64,000 bases of DNA. Origin: Desulfobulbus propionicus. Lineage in GTDB: Bacteria > Desulfobacterota > Desulfobulbia > Desulfobulbales > Desulfobulbaceae. The translations under genes were made by a program, and so were the position numbers. Position 1 is the stretch's first letter, and each line of letters starts with the position of its first letter. This document shows, in pieces, positions 1-8,383 of this stretch. The stretch is taken from the NCBI GenBank assembly GCA_002748755.1, contig PDTD01000014.1, positions 1 through 64,000 of the forward strand. Reading direction: 5' to 3'. Under the pieces are notes generated by a model. It was not told the origin of the DNA and did no database searches. It was given only the letters and a program-made list of their open reading frames with translations.

Positions 1-135
1 AAGACTCAATTCTTTTTGCGCTAGAAGCTCGAAAAGATTTATGTCAATTGCACAATTGAGTATTTTTGGTAAATAACTATTATACAGTATCTTCAGTAAA
101 CTACTGTTATTGGAGGTTATTTCTTGTTTTTTCAT
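1..135 (-). CDS. Partial SAM-dependent methyltransferase (N-terminus only)
   Basis: An ATG at 135 is preceded by a good ribosome binding site (GGAGGAA) and the frame stays open for 45 codons to the window edge. The visible N-terminus is helical, with a pattern (SLLKILYNSYLPKI, then AIDINLFELLA) like the dimerisation helices at the start of O-methyltransferase-type enzymes. No catalytic domain is in view, so the assignment is a family-level guess. The codons are AT-rich. It lies in the same orientation as the HD-GYP gene upstream. Confidence 0.45.
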   Translation of the reverse strand, partial: MKKQEITSNNSSLLKILYNSYLPKILNCAIDINLFELLAQKELSL

Positions 136-204
136 AATTGTTCCTCCATTTCATAAACTTATTTCTTGGTAACTGGCTTTAACAAGATGATGTTTATACA
201 GCGA

Positions 205-1242
205 TCAGTATGAAAGAACAACCCTGGTAAAAATTTCTACCAGTTCACCATCAAAATGGGTGTCGCTGCAACGGCGCATCTCCTCTACAGCTTCTTGCAC
301 AGAAAAATTACTTCGATAATTTCTCGGTGAAGTCATGGCATCATAACTATCGGCAATGGTTATGATCCGGGTAAGCGTATCTATATCATTACCTGCCAAC
401 CCATCAGGGTATCCTGAGCCATCAAGTTTTTCATGATGGTGTCGTATTATCTCCCTTTCCCTGTTCATGAAATGCAAGGGTTCTATGATACTGGCGCCTA
501 CTACGGGATGTTTTCGAAAGAGTTCCCACTCTTGTTCGTTGAGGGGGCCTGGCTTTTGAATACAGGAGAGATCGATAACAAGCTTCCCTATATCATGCAT
601 TTGAGCTGCCCTTTGTAAAACAACAAGATCATCCTTATCTAACTGGATAGCTTGACCTAGAAGGGTGGAGTATTCGGTTACCCGAATAGTGTGTCCGGCG
701 GTGTATTTGTCTTTTTCCTCCATGGCTGCCTGCATACTGGACATAATCTGCACGGTTGTCTCTTCCAGGTGCTGGCTGTATTCCTTGAGAAGAACATTTT
801 TCTCGGCAAGTTCTCTCGTTTTTTCAAGTACCTCCGATTCCAAGTTTTCTTTATACTGCTTTTCCTTTTGGATGTAACTTCTTTTTTCAATGGCCCTTTT
901 CACTCGAACGTGAAAAATCTCCAAATCTTCTATGGGTTTGGTCAAAAAATCATACGCTCCTAGTTTTATCGATTTGACAGCATAATCCATTGATCCTGCC
1001 CCTGTTAAAAAGAGAACAGGTATATCAAAACCTAATTCATTGAGTTTTTCCAGGGTTTGAAAACCATTCAGGCCAGGCATATTGATATCCAGAATGATGA
1101 CATCAAACTCATCGGTCACCTGTTCAAGCAACTCTGCACCGCTGGAAACAACAGTAGCTTCGTACTTGAAAAATGTAAGTATATTTTTTATGGCAGAGCG
1201 AACAAGCAGGTCGTCATCAGCAACAAGAATTCGTGATCCCAT
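205..1242 (-). CDS. Response regulator with HD-GYP output domain
   Basis: This protein of about 345 residues has a receiver domain (about residues 3-120; acidic pocket in ILVADDD, phospho-acceptor Asp in VIILDINMPG, conserved Lys in FLTKP), a coiled-coil linker (about 125-170) and an HD-GYP domain. The HD-GYP signatures are clear: MHDIGK, the HPVVGA helix and HHHEKLDGSGYP. HD-GYP enzymes hydrolyse cyclic di-GMP, so this is probably a phosphorylation-controlled c-di-GMP phosphodiesterase. I chose ATG 1242, where the receiver domain begins. A GTG at 1284 would add 14 residues inside the upstream gene. No partner histidine kinase is adjacent. It is probably cotranscribed with the folate gene just upstream. 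Confidence 0.9.
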   Translation of the reverse strand: MGSRILVADDDLLVRSAIKNILTFFKYEATVVSSGAELLEQVTDEFDVIILDINMPGLNGFQTLEKLNELGFDIPVLFLTGAGSMDYAVKSIKLGAYDFLTKPIEDLEIFHVRVKRAIEKRSYIQKEKQYKENLESEVLEKTRELAEKNVLLKEYSQHLEETTVQIMSSMQAAMEEKDKYTAGHTIRVTEYSTLLGQAIQLDKDDLVVLQRAAQMHDIGKLVIDLSCIQKPGPLNEQEWELFRKHPVVGASIIEPLHFMNREREIIRHHHEKLDGSGYPDGLAGNDIDTLTRIITIADSYDAMTSPRNYRSNFSVQEAVEEMRRCSDTHFDGELVEIFTRVVLSY

Positions 1243-1247
1243 TGTTT

Positions 1248-1826
1248 TTAGATATAAAATATTTGCTCTTCGTTCACAATGCACTCCATGGGAACATCAT
1301 GTGCACGTACTGGTACACGCGAAACTATCTGCAGCGCGTACGCCAGCCCCATCCGAAATCCTTTCTGGTTTTGTCGCGAAAAAAATTTATCATAATACCC
1401 TGCACCATAACCTATTCTATTGCCCTGCTTATCAAAAACAACTCCAGGTACAATGATAAGATCTATACTGTCAACAGGTACTTCCGCTGCTGTATACCTC
1501 TTCTTGACAGGTTCAGGTACACCCATATAGCCTGCTTTTACGTCTTTTTCTGGATCTGAAATCTGCACGGCACTCAGTCTCTTTTTAACAGGATCTACTT
1601 TTGGAACACAAAGTATTTTTTGATCTTGTAGAATAGTTTTGACCAGTCTGTTGGTCTGTACTTCACTGCGAAAATGTAAATAGGTAAATACAGTTCTCGC
1701 ACTTTTGTATATGGCTAAACTTCGTATGGTTTCTGTTATAAAAACACTCTTCAGCTCCTGTTCCTCCAGGCTCAGTTTATCACGTAAGGTAAGGATTTTT
1801 TTCCGTAATGCCTGTTTCGTACGCAT
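1248..1826 (-). CDS. 5-formyltetrahydrofolate cyclo-ligase
   Basis: The 192-residue product fits the MTHFS/YgfA family, which converts 5-formyl-THF to 5,10-methenyl-THF using ATP in the cytoplasm. The family signature IGYGAGYYDKFF is at about residues 137-148, and the basic N-terminus (RTKQALRKKILTLRD) is typical. Length is normal. The HD-GYP gene starts 5 bases after its stop, so the two are likely one transcript. I looked upstream for a 6S RNA, which neighbours this gene in some proteobacteria, but found only a repeat copy. Confidence 0.9.
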   Translation of the reverse strand: MRTKQALRKKILTLRDKLSLEEQELKSVFITETIRSLAIYKSARTVFTYLHFRSEVQTNRLVKTILQDQKILCVPKVDPVKKRLSAVQISDPEKDVKAGYMGVPEPVKKRYTAAEVPVDSIDLIIVPGVVFDKQGNRIGYGAGYYDKFFSRQNQKGFRMGLAYALQIVSRVPVRAHDVPMECIVNEEQIFYI

Positions 1827-1907
1827 TTTTCATCACAGTATTTTTTTGTCGGACAAGATGATGGCCAAGCATCTGTACAAAGTATGCACAAGCATATGTA
1901 TGTGATA

Positions 1908-1990
1908 TCCGTGAACAGGGTATAATTTCGATAAACTGTTCACCCAAGCTCAGCCCAGGCCATGCCTGATGTAAAATTTTTGGCAGTGTA
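1908..1990 (+). repeat. MITE-like intergenic repeat, degenerate core copy
   Basis: It carries the family core: CCGTGAACAGG, an ATTTCGAT tract, CTCAGCCCAGGC and TTTTTGGCAG in the order seen in the full copy at 32356-32578. Terminal repeats are not clear. The surrounding stretch 1827-2256 holds no gene I can support. Confidence 0.55.
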
Positions 1991-2256
1991 TGAGAGTCTC
2001 CTCTCTTTGCTCTCCAAAGGCTGATCCGGGATGGTGAGCCTCCCCCCATATCCAAACCACTGAGCGGCATTTTTTTTGTTTAGCAAAGATGAAAGCAAAA
2101 GGATAAGCGGTGGCCTGCTCCTGCCAATTACTTTTTTGAATTTACAGAAAAGATGTTACACTAACTTTTTTTTTCAAGCAACTGTGGAATAGTGTAAAGG
2201 CTGGTGTCCCTGGCCCTGTTCAAGAGCCAGGCCACACAGGAGCCAAAAGAGCTATG

Positions 2257-2568
2257 GACTCCATAGGTGGATAACAGGGCAGAGTGTGTGGTTGTGGAAA
2301 ACCCGGTATCAACTTCTATGGTACTGTTGTTTGCAAGACGCAGCCTAAGGCCAGAAGCCTGCATCTCTGTTACCTTGGGAGAAACTGCCAGGGCAATGGG
2401 AACCGGGACGAAGGAGGAGCAATCTAGGGTGGACGGCCCAGCTTGTGTTGTTTTTTAAACCCAGTACGTCAGGGCATGGTTCGAGAGATTATGCCGCCTG
2501 CAATATTCAGCACGACTCAGACCGCTTTGACGTTGTGCTTCTACCTGGGCTTTCCAGGGGTTGCCCAT
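2257..2568 (-). pseudogene. IS66-type accessory gene (orfA/tnpA) remnant
   Basis: Reading the minus strand from ATG 2568 gives an N-terminus beginning GNPWKAQVEAQRQSGLSRAE, then YCRRHNLSNHALTYWV and a TAA stop. The same frame continues to SGLRLRLANNSTIEVDTGFS, which matches the C-terminal pattern of IS66 accessory proteins (LRLANG...EVxxGF). One premature stop near 2457 and loss of homology after about 2257 mark it as dead. No IS66 tnpB or tnpC is nearby. A 9-bp inverted repeat (GCCCATGAT, spacer CGA) overlaps the start. Confidence 0.7.
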
Positions 2569-2851
2569 GATCGAATCATGGGCTTGTGGTCCATCAGGCA
2601 GGGAATACCTCCTTAAGCTAAGCTGAGTTGATGAGAAAATTCATCATGCCTCATGCCTGTGAGATAAAATAGAAGTACTTTATGAGGAGCTTACCCTCTT
2701 TCGCGGCATGGAAAACCTCCCTGAATTGTTAACTCAAAAAGGTCTGTCTCTACCAAATTACTCTCTGCGTCGCTTCTCTCTGCTTTAGGTGTCCGAATTG
2801 CTCAGGAATACGCAGTCCCAAAGAGAGAAGATATCCTCGGACCAATGAAAG

Positions 2852-2889
2852 TAAAACACCCTTGGCGCATATGCGCCAAGGGTGTTTTA
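2852..2889 (-). terminator. Perfect 38-bp palindrome, terminator of the PEP-CTERM gene
   Basis: Arms TAAAACACCCTTGGCGCAT and ATGCGCCAAGGGTGTTTTA are exact complements with no spacer. The hairpin lies 21 bases past the stop of the minus-strand gene and ends in a short U-run, as expected for an intrinsic terminator. Confidence 0.75.
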
Positions 2890-2910
2890 GGGAAATGTTT
2901 GTGAGAGTTA

Positions 2911-3483
2911 TTACTTCTTGCGTCGTCCTGTTATAGTCAAACCAGCAATGCCGCTTGCAAGAAGGAGAGCTGCCCCGGGCAGGGGAACCGCAGGGGGAGC
3001 TGCATTGGCTACGAAGGTGATATCTTCCATCCAATAATTCGTGCTCGGATAACCTGAGGCAAACGCTGATCCTGTCACCTGAAGGTTATAGGTTCCCGGC
3101 GCAAGGTAGTCCCAAGTATAAGTACTAACCAAATCGCTTCCGCTATAATATGGATCTTCTTTTACCCATGGAGTAACGTTTGAGGGAGCTGGGCCTGTGG
3201 TAAATTCTACCTCTGAGATGTCCACATATTCTGGGGAAAACATACCCCGATCATCCTTTTCCGACAGGGTAAAAGAAAGCTCGCCACCCGTCGTCAGCTG
3301 GAAAATAAAGGTATCATCGAAATCAGCTTCATACGCTCCTCCGACAGAGACAAGTTCTGGCTGAGAAAAAGATCGATAAATATTACTACCATCAAAAACA
3401 ACATCAAACGTTTTACCAATCGCAAACTGAGCAAAGCATACCAGGGCGCCCAGGGTCAATGCGGTTATTCTCAAAATTTTCAC
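2911..3483 (-). CDS. PEP-CTERM sorting domain protein (exosortase substrate)
   Basis: This secreted protein of about 190 residues has an N-terminal signal peptide (VKILRITALTLGALVCFAQF) and a beta-rich body. Its C-terminal tripartite signal has VPLPGAALLLASGIAG followed by a basic GRRKK end, as in exosortase-processed PEP-CTERM proteins. The start is GTG 3483, since GGAGG sits 5 bases upstream; a start at 3519 would put extra residues before the signal peptide. The body does not match a family I know. Such proteins are often exported with exopolysaccharide. No exosortase gene is in the window. Confidence 0.8.
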   Translation of the reverse strand: MKILRITALTLGALVCFAQFAIGKTFDVVFDGSNIYRSFSQPELVSVGGAYEADFDDTFIFQLTTGGELSFTLSEKDDRGMFSPEYVDISEVEFTTGPAPSNVTPWVKEDPYYSGSDLVSTYTWDYLAPGTYNLQVTGSAFASGYPSTNYWMEDITFVANAAPPAVPLPGAALLLASGIAGLTITGRRKK

Positions 3484-3704
3484 TATATCCTCCTTTAAAA
3501 ATTCGATGGTCTGGTACAAACGCTTGAGTTAAAAAATATCAGGTTTTTGCACCAGGCTGTCATTACAAACAGAGTGAAAAAATTTAGTCACCCCGAAACT
3601 ATTCTTATATAATAAATTATAACAATCTGCAAGAAAAAAATACTATCATTTGATAAAAAGACTACAAAACAGAGGTATGTCACCTTGGGTGAGTGTCTTA
3701 ATTA

Positions 3705-3820
3705 TCAACAGACTGTGCCCCAACAGCCCAAACCAGGCGGTACCATCTTGGGCAGTCTTTGGCAACACAGAGACCCAGGTAGAATGAGGTGCCAGAAACT
3801 CCCATACCCTGTTTCTAAAA
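3705..3820 (+). repeat. MITE-like intergenic repeat, 3' half copy
   Basis: It aligns by eye with the 3' half of the family: GTGCCCCAA, CCAGGCGGTACCATCTT, GGCAACACAGAGACCCA and AACTCCCATACCCTG. It lacks recognisable terminal repeats. The remainder of 3484-3927 holds only this copy and the terminator at 3869-3906. Confidence 0.6.
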
Positions 3821-3868
3821 AAGTATGGAAAATCAGAGGAGGAAAGCTCAAGAATTGAGTACGGTTCA

Positions 3869-3906
3869 TAAAAAAAGCGGTACCTTTTCAGGGTACCGCT
3901 TTTTTT
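3869..3906. terminator. Bidirectional rho-independent terminator
   Basis: Nine-bp arms AGCGGTACC (3876-3884) and GGTACCGCT (3892-3900) surround a 7-nt loop and are flanked by an A-run on the left and a T-run on the right. It can terminate the minus-strand yedE-like gene, which ends at 3928. Confidence 0.85.
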
Positions 3907-3927
3907 ATGCAGGTGACGAGTCATTAC

Positions 3928-5193
3928 CTACATAGGTAACAAGAGTTTATTGCTGTCTTCGTTCCAGGAAACTATCAACCACCAGACGATAGCGAAAACT
4001 ATAATCAACCCCAAGGTCCAACCGTATCCCATAACATCTGGGAGGTACACCTTTTTACCCAGCCAGCCGTTGGCCTCCACCTCGAAGGCTTTAAAAAAGG
4101 CTTTGACCAGAGAGTTGGAAATGGCAAAAAAAGGTACGACCAGCCATAGTTTTATCTGACCTTCACCTACACGCCAGAGGGTTCCGGAGCCACAACCACC
4201 TGCCATCATCGCGCCTACACCAAAGATAAAACCACCCACCACAGCGCCCCAGCCAAAGGTGGAACTTACATAGTATGCCGGATTCAAAACAGCGTCTCCA
4301 GAAGGGTGCACCGGGACACTGTACTTTAAAACAGCGGCTCCTGCCGCGACAATGAGAATGGACAGTGCAACTGAACGGGCCATGGTGCTGTCACCGGTCA
4401 TATGTGGCTCACGGAATCCTTGAATCATGCACCAGCGGCCCCGTTGCATGGTGTACCCGATAGCTGCTGCAATCAGAACAATTCCACAAAGAGAGTTGAT
4501 GTATTCTTCATAATCATCCGGCTCTATGGTCGCATACATATTGCAGCCCCAGATAAGAACACCTACACCCACGATACCGAAAAAAAACTGAACAGGATAG
4601 GGGATATTCAGTGTGAAGGATCCGCCGTCACCCCAGGAAATATGTTCCATTTCCTTGTACAGCAGCCAGAGCCCAAAAAGAGCACCAGGGACAAGACCTA
4701 CCCACATGGCAAAACCGTTAGCCGCTAGATTACCGATGGCATTGTACATACCGCCTACGTTACAACCACCGGCAAGGGCGGAACCCAAACCCATGAGTAT
4801 ACCAGCGATGATAGCCTTTACGTACTCTCGCACAGGAGGGAAACGAAAGGCGAACTGTCCGCCGAGACAGGCGGAAATAAAAGCTCCACCTATCAACCCA
4901 AGACCTATAACCGACCCTGAGTTAAACCAGATGGAATGTTTGAGAATAAACTCGTCACCATCTGTTATTCCAACCAGTTCAGAAAGATCCTCTCCATAAA
5001 CACCAATGCCGTACAGTATCCAGTCTCCCCAGTTGCGAAGAGCACCTACCGCACCCCATGGACGCCACCATGCCATGATCAAAATACTGAGTAACGCGAC
5101 AATTATTCCAGTGGTTGCGGCATTCCACTCATCCTGGCAAAGGATCTTGTACAATTTTTTTATCTTTTGCCAAAACAGCTTACTGTCATCCAT
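3928..5193 (-). CDS. YeeE/YedE family sulfur-compound transporter
   Basis: The 421-residue inner-membrane protein has about ten or more hydrophobic segments and the duplicated YeeE/YedE architecture. The functional cysteines of this family are present: GGCNVGG (about 142), RGRWCMIQ (about 255) and GGCGSGT (about 332). The family moves thiosulfate or other reduced-sulfur species by relay through these cysteines. A strong site (AAGGAGG) precedes ATG 5193. It diverges from the tusA-dsrE-type operon, a pairing seen in the YTD cluster of sulfur-disproportionating bacteria. The imported substrate is inference; selenium-linked YedE relatives also exist. Confidence 0.85.
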   Translation of the reverse strand: MDDSKLFWQKIKKLYKILCQDEWNAATTGIIVALLSILIMAWWRPWGAVGALRNWGDWILYGIGVYGEDLSELVGITDGDEFILKHSIWFNSGSVIGLGLIGGAFISACLGGQFAFRFPPVREYVKAIIAGILMGLGSALAGGCNVGGMYNAIGNLAANGFAMWVGLVPGALFGLWLLYKEMEHISWGDGGSFTLNIPYPVQFFFGIVGVGVLIWGCNMYATIEPDDYEEYINSLCGIVLIAAAIGYTMQRGRWCMIQGFREPHMTGDSTMARSVALSILIVAAGAAVLKYSVPVHPSGDAVLNPAYYVSSTFGWGAVVGGFIFGVGAMMAGGCGSGTLWRVGEGQIKLWLVVPFFAISNSLVKAFFKAFEVEANGWLGKKVYLPDVMGYGWTLGLIIVFAIVWWLIVSWNEDSNKLLLPM

Positions 5194-5539
5194 TTTCTGC
5201 CCTCCTTAGGCCCTCAAAAAAGTAAATACCTCAAGCCGATTCATACAAAAATAGAAAGATACATGTGCCATTTTATTTTGTCAATAATTTCAATTAATCA
5301 AATCATTATAACACAATATTGAACGTCCATTCATCAGGGCTTTTGTAAAAAAACTACTCTGAATGCCTTATACAGGGTTCCGGCAGTTTCCCCCAATATA
5401 CGCTTCTGCTTTTTTACCATTAAAGAGCGAAGAGAGAAAAAGGTACTCTTTTCAAGCGAATAAATGGCGCAAATAAAAGAGTATTTAGTATTTACCAACC
5501 AGAAAAGGCCAATGGCTATTACCGGGGAATGGTTTCTAT

Positions 5540-5607
5540 ACCGTTCACTCGCACCCCGGCAAAAAATTGGAATCTGGCACCGACTGAGCTGATAAGAAAT
5601 CCGGGCT
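5540..5607 (+). repeat. MITE-like intergenic repeat, 3' end fragment
   Basis: It ends in GATAAGAAATCCGGGCT, the right terminal repeat, preceded by TGGCACCGACTGAGCT, which matches the same place in other copies. It lies in the 545-bp spacer between the divergent sulfur genes (5194-5738), which otherwise holds only promoter-like sequence. Confidence 0.7.
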
Positions 5608-5649
5608 ATGGCCCATTTATAATTGGAAAATTCCTCCTCAGGATTCACC

Positions 5650-5678
5650 TTGACAAAAAGTTTTTTCTTCTATATTTA
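5650..5678 (+). promoter_or_regulatory. Probable sigma-70 promoter of the tusA-dsr operon
   Basis: An exact TTGACA (5650-5655) is followed by an AT-rich stretch containing TATATT (15-bp spacer) or TATTTA (17-bp spacer). It lies about 60 bases before tusA. The exact -10 is uncertain. Confidence 0.5.
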
Positions 5679-5738
5679 TAAAAGCTTATTAGTTTGTAAA
5701 AAAGACCTTTCAACTGTTCTTTTATTCAGGAGGAAAAA

Positions 5739-5996
5739 ATGAGTGATGTAAAAGTTGCACCTGACGGATTGGATGTAGCAGCAGTACTTGATGCAAAAGG
5801 CCTGAGTTGCCCCATGCCTCTGCTTCGCACCAAAAAGGAAATGGGAAAAATCAGTTCCGGTGAAATCCTTCATATAATGGGCACCGATCCTGGTTCCAGA
5901 AATGATATTCCCGGTTGGTGCGACCGCGCTGGCCACGAATATCTTGGTGAAAAAGAAGAAAGCGGATACATCAGCTTTTTTGTCAAAAAAGGATAA
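5739..5996 (+). CDS. tusA: TusA-type sulfur carrier protein
   Basis: The 85-residue cytoplasmic protein has the TusA/SirA fold signature LDAKGLSCPMPLLRTKK; the Cys in SCPMP carries the persulfide. The later GTDPGSRNDIPGWC segment also fits the family. AGGAGG precedes ATG 5739. It is the first gene of a four-gene operon whose other members are DsrE-type subunits, so it probably hands sulfur to them during reduced-sulfur oxidation or disproportionation. Confidence 0.9.
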   Translation: MSDVKVAPDGLDVAAVLDAKGLSCPMPLLRTKKEMGKISSGEILHIMGTDPGSRNDIPGWCDRAGHEYLGEKEESGYISFFVKKG

Positions 5997-6045
5997 TCGT
6001 TCTGTTTTTATCAACTAATAAATCCTTTTCAAGGAGGAAAAGCCA

Positions 6046-6378
6046 ATGGCTGCTGATCCTAATAAACTTGGTATTTTCGTTACCAGTAACCAACACATGC
6101 AGCATATTCTCGGCCTGACCCGTGCTGCCGTCAGAGCCGGAAAAGAGGTCATGGTCTTCTTTACATTCAAATCCGTTCACCTTACCAAAAGCCCTGAATT
6201 TCTTGAGCTGACCCAACTGTGCAAAGTGGAGAATGTGGCCATCTGCGCGGACAGCTACATCTGCGAAGGTTTTGATAATATAAATGACATTCCTCCGGGA
6301 CTGACCGACAAGCAGATGCGTACCCAGGCATTTCATGGTGCTATTCTCGAGGAATGCGCCAAATATATCGTAATGTGA
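6046..6378 (+). CDS. DsrE/TusD-family sulfur-relay protein
   Basis: This 110-residue protein has an alpha/beta DsrE-like fold. The beta-strand start KLGIFVTSNQ leads to the helix HILGLTRAAVRAGKEVMVFF, and Cys residues in AICADSYICEG lie where DsrE/TusD proteins hold their active cysteine. A perfect AAGGAGG precedes ATG 6046. In the Dsr/Tus system, DsrE accepts persulfide from TusA and works as a DsrEFH hexamer. Sequence is too divergent for a firm dsrE symbol. Confidence 0.75.
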   Translation: MAADPNKLGIFVTSNQHMQHILGLTRAAVRAGKEVMVFFTFKSVHLTKSPEFLELTQLCKVENVAICADSYICEGFDNINDIPPGLTDKQMRTQAFHGAILEECAKYIVM

Positions 6379-6390
6379 GGAGAAACGGAT

Positions 6391-6738
6391 ATGGAATCAC
6401 TGAAAGCCTATATACTGATAGCCAACCGTGTATTTAATGATGGGATTCGATCCGGTCTGGGTCTGGCTGTGGAAAACCATTATGCCTACCCTGTTATCTT
6501 CAACGGTGAATTTCCACGCATGTCCAATTACATGGCGGAAAACATCGCCTGGATAGCAGATATGGAAGGTGAAGTTTTTAGTTGCGGCGCGGAGGCACCG
6601 ACTGATTTACCGGAAGGCACTGATATTACAAATATAACCTTGGAAGAACTTGGCGAAAGACTGCGCGAAGCAGATGTAATCATCCCCTACGGTCTTCCCA
6701 AACAAACCCATGAACCGCCTGCGGCATGTAGTGAATAA
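6391..6738 (+). CDS. DsrF/TusC-like sulfur-relay protein
   Basis: The 115-residue protein begins LKAYILIANRVFNDGIRSGL, with a second strand YAYPVIFNGEFP, consistent with the DsrE/F superfamily. It follows the DsrE-like gene by 12 bases with its own site (GAGGAG). Cysteines occur at FSCGAE and near the C-terminus (AACSE). By position it is the DsrF/TusC equivalent. Family membership is reasonable; the specific subunit role is inferred from order. Confidence 0.6.
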   Translation: MESLKAYILIANRVFNDGIRSGLGLAVENHYAYPVIFNGEFPRMSNYMAENIAWIADMEGEVFSCGAEAPTDLPEGTDITNITLEELGERLREADVIIPYGLPKQTHEPPAACSE

Positions 6739-6749
6739 GGAGTACTCCC

Positions 6750-6938
6750 ATGAGCGATGAAAAAATGAAAATTCTGCAGGTATACCGTTCCGAGCCAAAC
6801 AGTGACGTACAGAAGCTGGTTGAGATCCTCAATCGAGATCGTGAGGCTGATGAGTTCAGGCTCTATGTCGATAAACCTAACTATGATACCCTGTTCCAAA
6901 AAATATGGACAGCTGATAAAACAGTTTGCTGGTGGTAA
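6750..6938 (+). CDS. Short DsrH/TusB-like protein
   Basis: The 62-residue product follows AAGGAG. Its start (KILQVYRSEPNSDVQKLVEI) and end (ADKTVCWW) resemble the first strand and the C-terminal tail (DKVxxW) of DsrH/TusB, but the middle of a normal DsrH of about 95 residues is missing. The only cysteine is in VCWW, near the C-terminus where TusB has its conserved residues. As the last gene after TusA, DsrE- and DsrF-like genes it occupies the dsrH position. The assignment is inference from position and weak similarity. Confidence 0.55.
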   Translation: MSDEKMKILQVYRSEPNSDVQKLVEILNRDREADEFRLYVDKPNYDTLFQKIWTADKTVCWW

Positions 6939-6962
6939 GTAACTCAGGTACAAAGGATAAAC

Positions 6963-6996
6963 ATCAAGCACTCTACCCTAGGGTAGAGTGCTTGAT
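6963..6996. terminator. Perfect 34-bp palindrome between convergent genes
   Basis: Arms ATCAAGCACTCTACCCT and AGGGTAGAGTGCTTGAT are exact complements with no spacer. It sits 24 bases past the end of the sulfur operon. There is no T-run on either side, so it is a terminator by position only and could be another kind of site. Confidence 0.55.
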
Positions 6997-7056
6997 TGAG
7001 TTTCCACAGACCTGAGCCCATTGTTCTCCAAAACTTTTTATTGCAATTAAAATCGT

Positions 7057-8181
7057 TCAAAGACAACCAACTATCTCCATAATCCGATTATGGAAAAGAG
7101 GACGAAACTGACGTATTTTTTCGTTGGTTCTAGACGGATGGACCCTATTCGTCAGCAAAACTACCGCTATTTTCTTAACAGGATCCATCCAGAATGATGT
7201 TCCCGTAAAACCAAGATGGCCAGCACTCTCTGGTGAAAAATAGGTGCCACTGCTCGATATGCCCGGAGTTGGCCTGTCAAAACCAAGATATCGGGGTGAG
7301 CCACGGTACCAGGTTTGAAAAAGAGAAGAGAACTGGCTTCCTGCAAGTGCAGGAGAATGCTGTTTACCAATCCAAGCGAACAACATCTCTTCAACAAGTT
7401 TCATCACCCCTTTAATATTGCCGAACAATCCAGCATGTCCGGCAACCCCTCCCATAAGACTGCAGTGCTCATCGTGAACCTCTCCCTGGAGCAGCCTTTT
7501 TCGCCAGGTGCATTGCTCTGTAGCAACAACTTCTGCAGCCTTTGGCTGTGCACTGGCTGTCAGGAAAAACAGAGAGTCGGATATGGATAATGGGTCTGTA
7601 ACCTTCCACTGAAAGTATCTTTCCAATTTTACTCCGCTCACTTTTTCTATTATATCACCCAAAACTATATATCCCAGATCACTGTATACTGTTACCTGAC
7701 CAGGCTTGTTTTCCAGCTTCTCTGAGAGAATTGATTCAATCAACGATGTTGTAATTTGGAGGTGTGAAAAAGGTGGCCTATATTCTGTAAAATAGGTTTT
7801 ATAGGCAGGTAAACCACTACAATGGGAAAGAAGGTGACCAATCAAAATGGTTCCAGTAACAGGGTTGCAATGCGGATAGAGATCTGCCAGGGGAGTATAC
7901 AGTGTTAATCTTTTCTCAGCGACCAGATGCATAATACAGAGCGCTGTACACAGCGGCTTTGTCAATGATGCAAGATCAAACAGAGTGTGAGTATTCACTT
8001 GGTTTGCAGCAAACGTATAGTTTGTCTTTCCATGAGTATATACCCGGCTATATTTTTCATGTCCTTTATCAAGGCAGACCCCTGCGGCCACCGCAGAAAA
8101 AATTTTCTGGGTGCAACCCTGAATACATATCTTTCTCACTTCATGGACAACTTTTTCTTTACTGGCATTTTTTCTATTCAT
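7057..8181 (-). CDS. Serine hydrolase of the beta-lactamase/penicillin-binding class C family
   Basis: This protein of about 374 residues has the catalytic SxxK motif (ASLTKPL, about residue 72), a YSD variant of the YxN motif (VYSDLGYIVLGDI) and a C-terminal HLGFTGTSFW segment in the HxG/KTG place. The family includes D-alanyl-D-alanine-modifying enzymes, esterases and peptidases; the substrate is not predictable. No clear signal peptide is seen, so it may be cytoplasmic. ATG 8181 is preferred; a TTG at 8208 preceded by AGGAT would add nine residues. It is convergent with the sulfur operon. Confidence 0.8.
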   Translation of the reverse strand: MNRKNASKEKVVHEVRKICIQGCTQKIFSAVAAGVCLDKGHEKYSRVYTHGKTNYTFAANQVNTHTLFDLASLTKPLCTALCIMHLVAEKRLTLYTPLADLYPHCNPVTGTILIGHLLSHCSGLPAYKTYFTEYRPPFSHLQITTSLIESILSEKLENKPGQVTVYSDLGYIVLGDIIEKVSGVKLERYFQWKVTDPLSISDSLFFLTASAQPKAAEVVATEQCTWRKRLLQGEVHDEHCSLMGGVAGHAGLFGNIKGVMKLVEEMLFAWIGKQHSPALAGSQFSSLFQTWYRGSPRYLGFDRPTPGISSSGTYFSPESAGHLGFTGTSFWMDPVKKIAVVLLTNRVHPSRTNEKIRQFRPLFHNRIMEIVGCL

Positions 8182-8383
8182 TCCAATAATAAATGATAAT
8201 AACGACAACTATCCTAACACAGGGAGCCCCAAAGATCCTGTAAAGGGGGACCGAATACACATAAAGACATTGCTCAATTAGGTCACAAAATTCAAGGGTT
8301 TTGTGTACCAGAACCCACCATTGGATAAAACAAAAAACGCTCTTTGTATCCCTGTGACTGCTCGTTAAAAAAAGGAAGCCTTT

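Noticed and set aside
1827-2160. 6S RNA next to the 5-formyl-THF cyclo-ligase gene
   Set aside because: The region is a degenerate repeat copy, and the long bulged hairpin expected for 6S RNA was not evident.
3646-3924. 92-codon minus-strand ORF next to the yedE-like gene
   Set aside because: It lies entirely in a repeat copy and a terminator hairpin.
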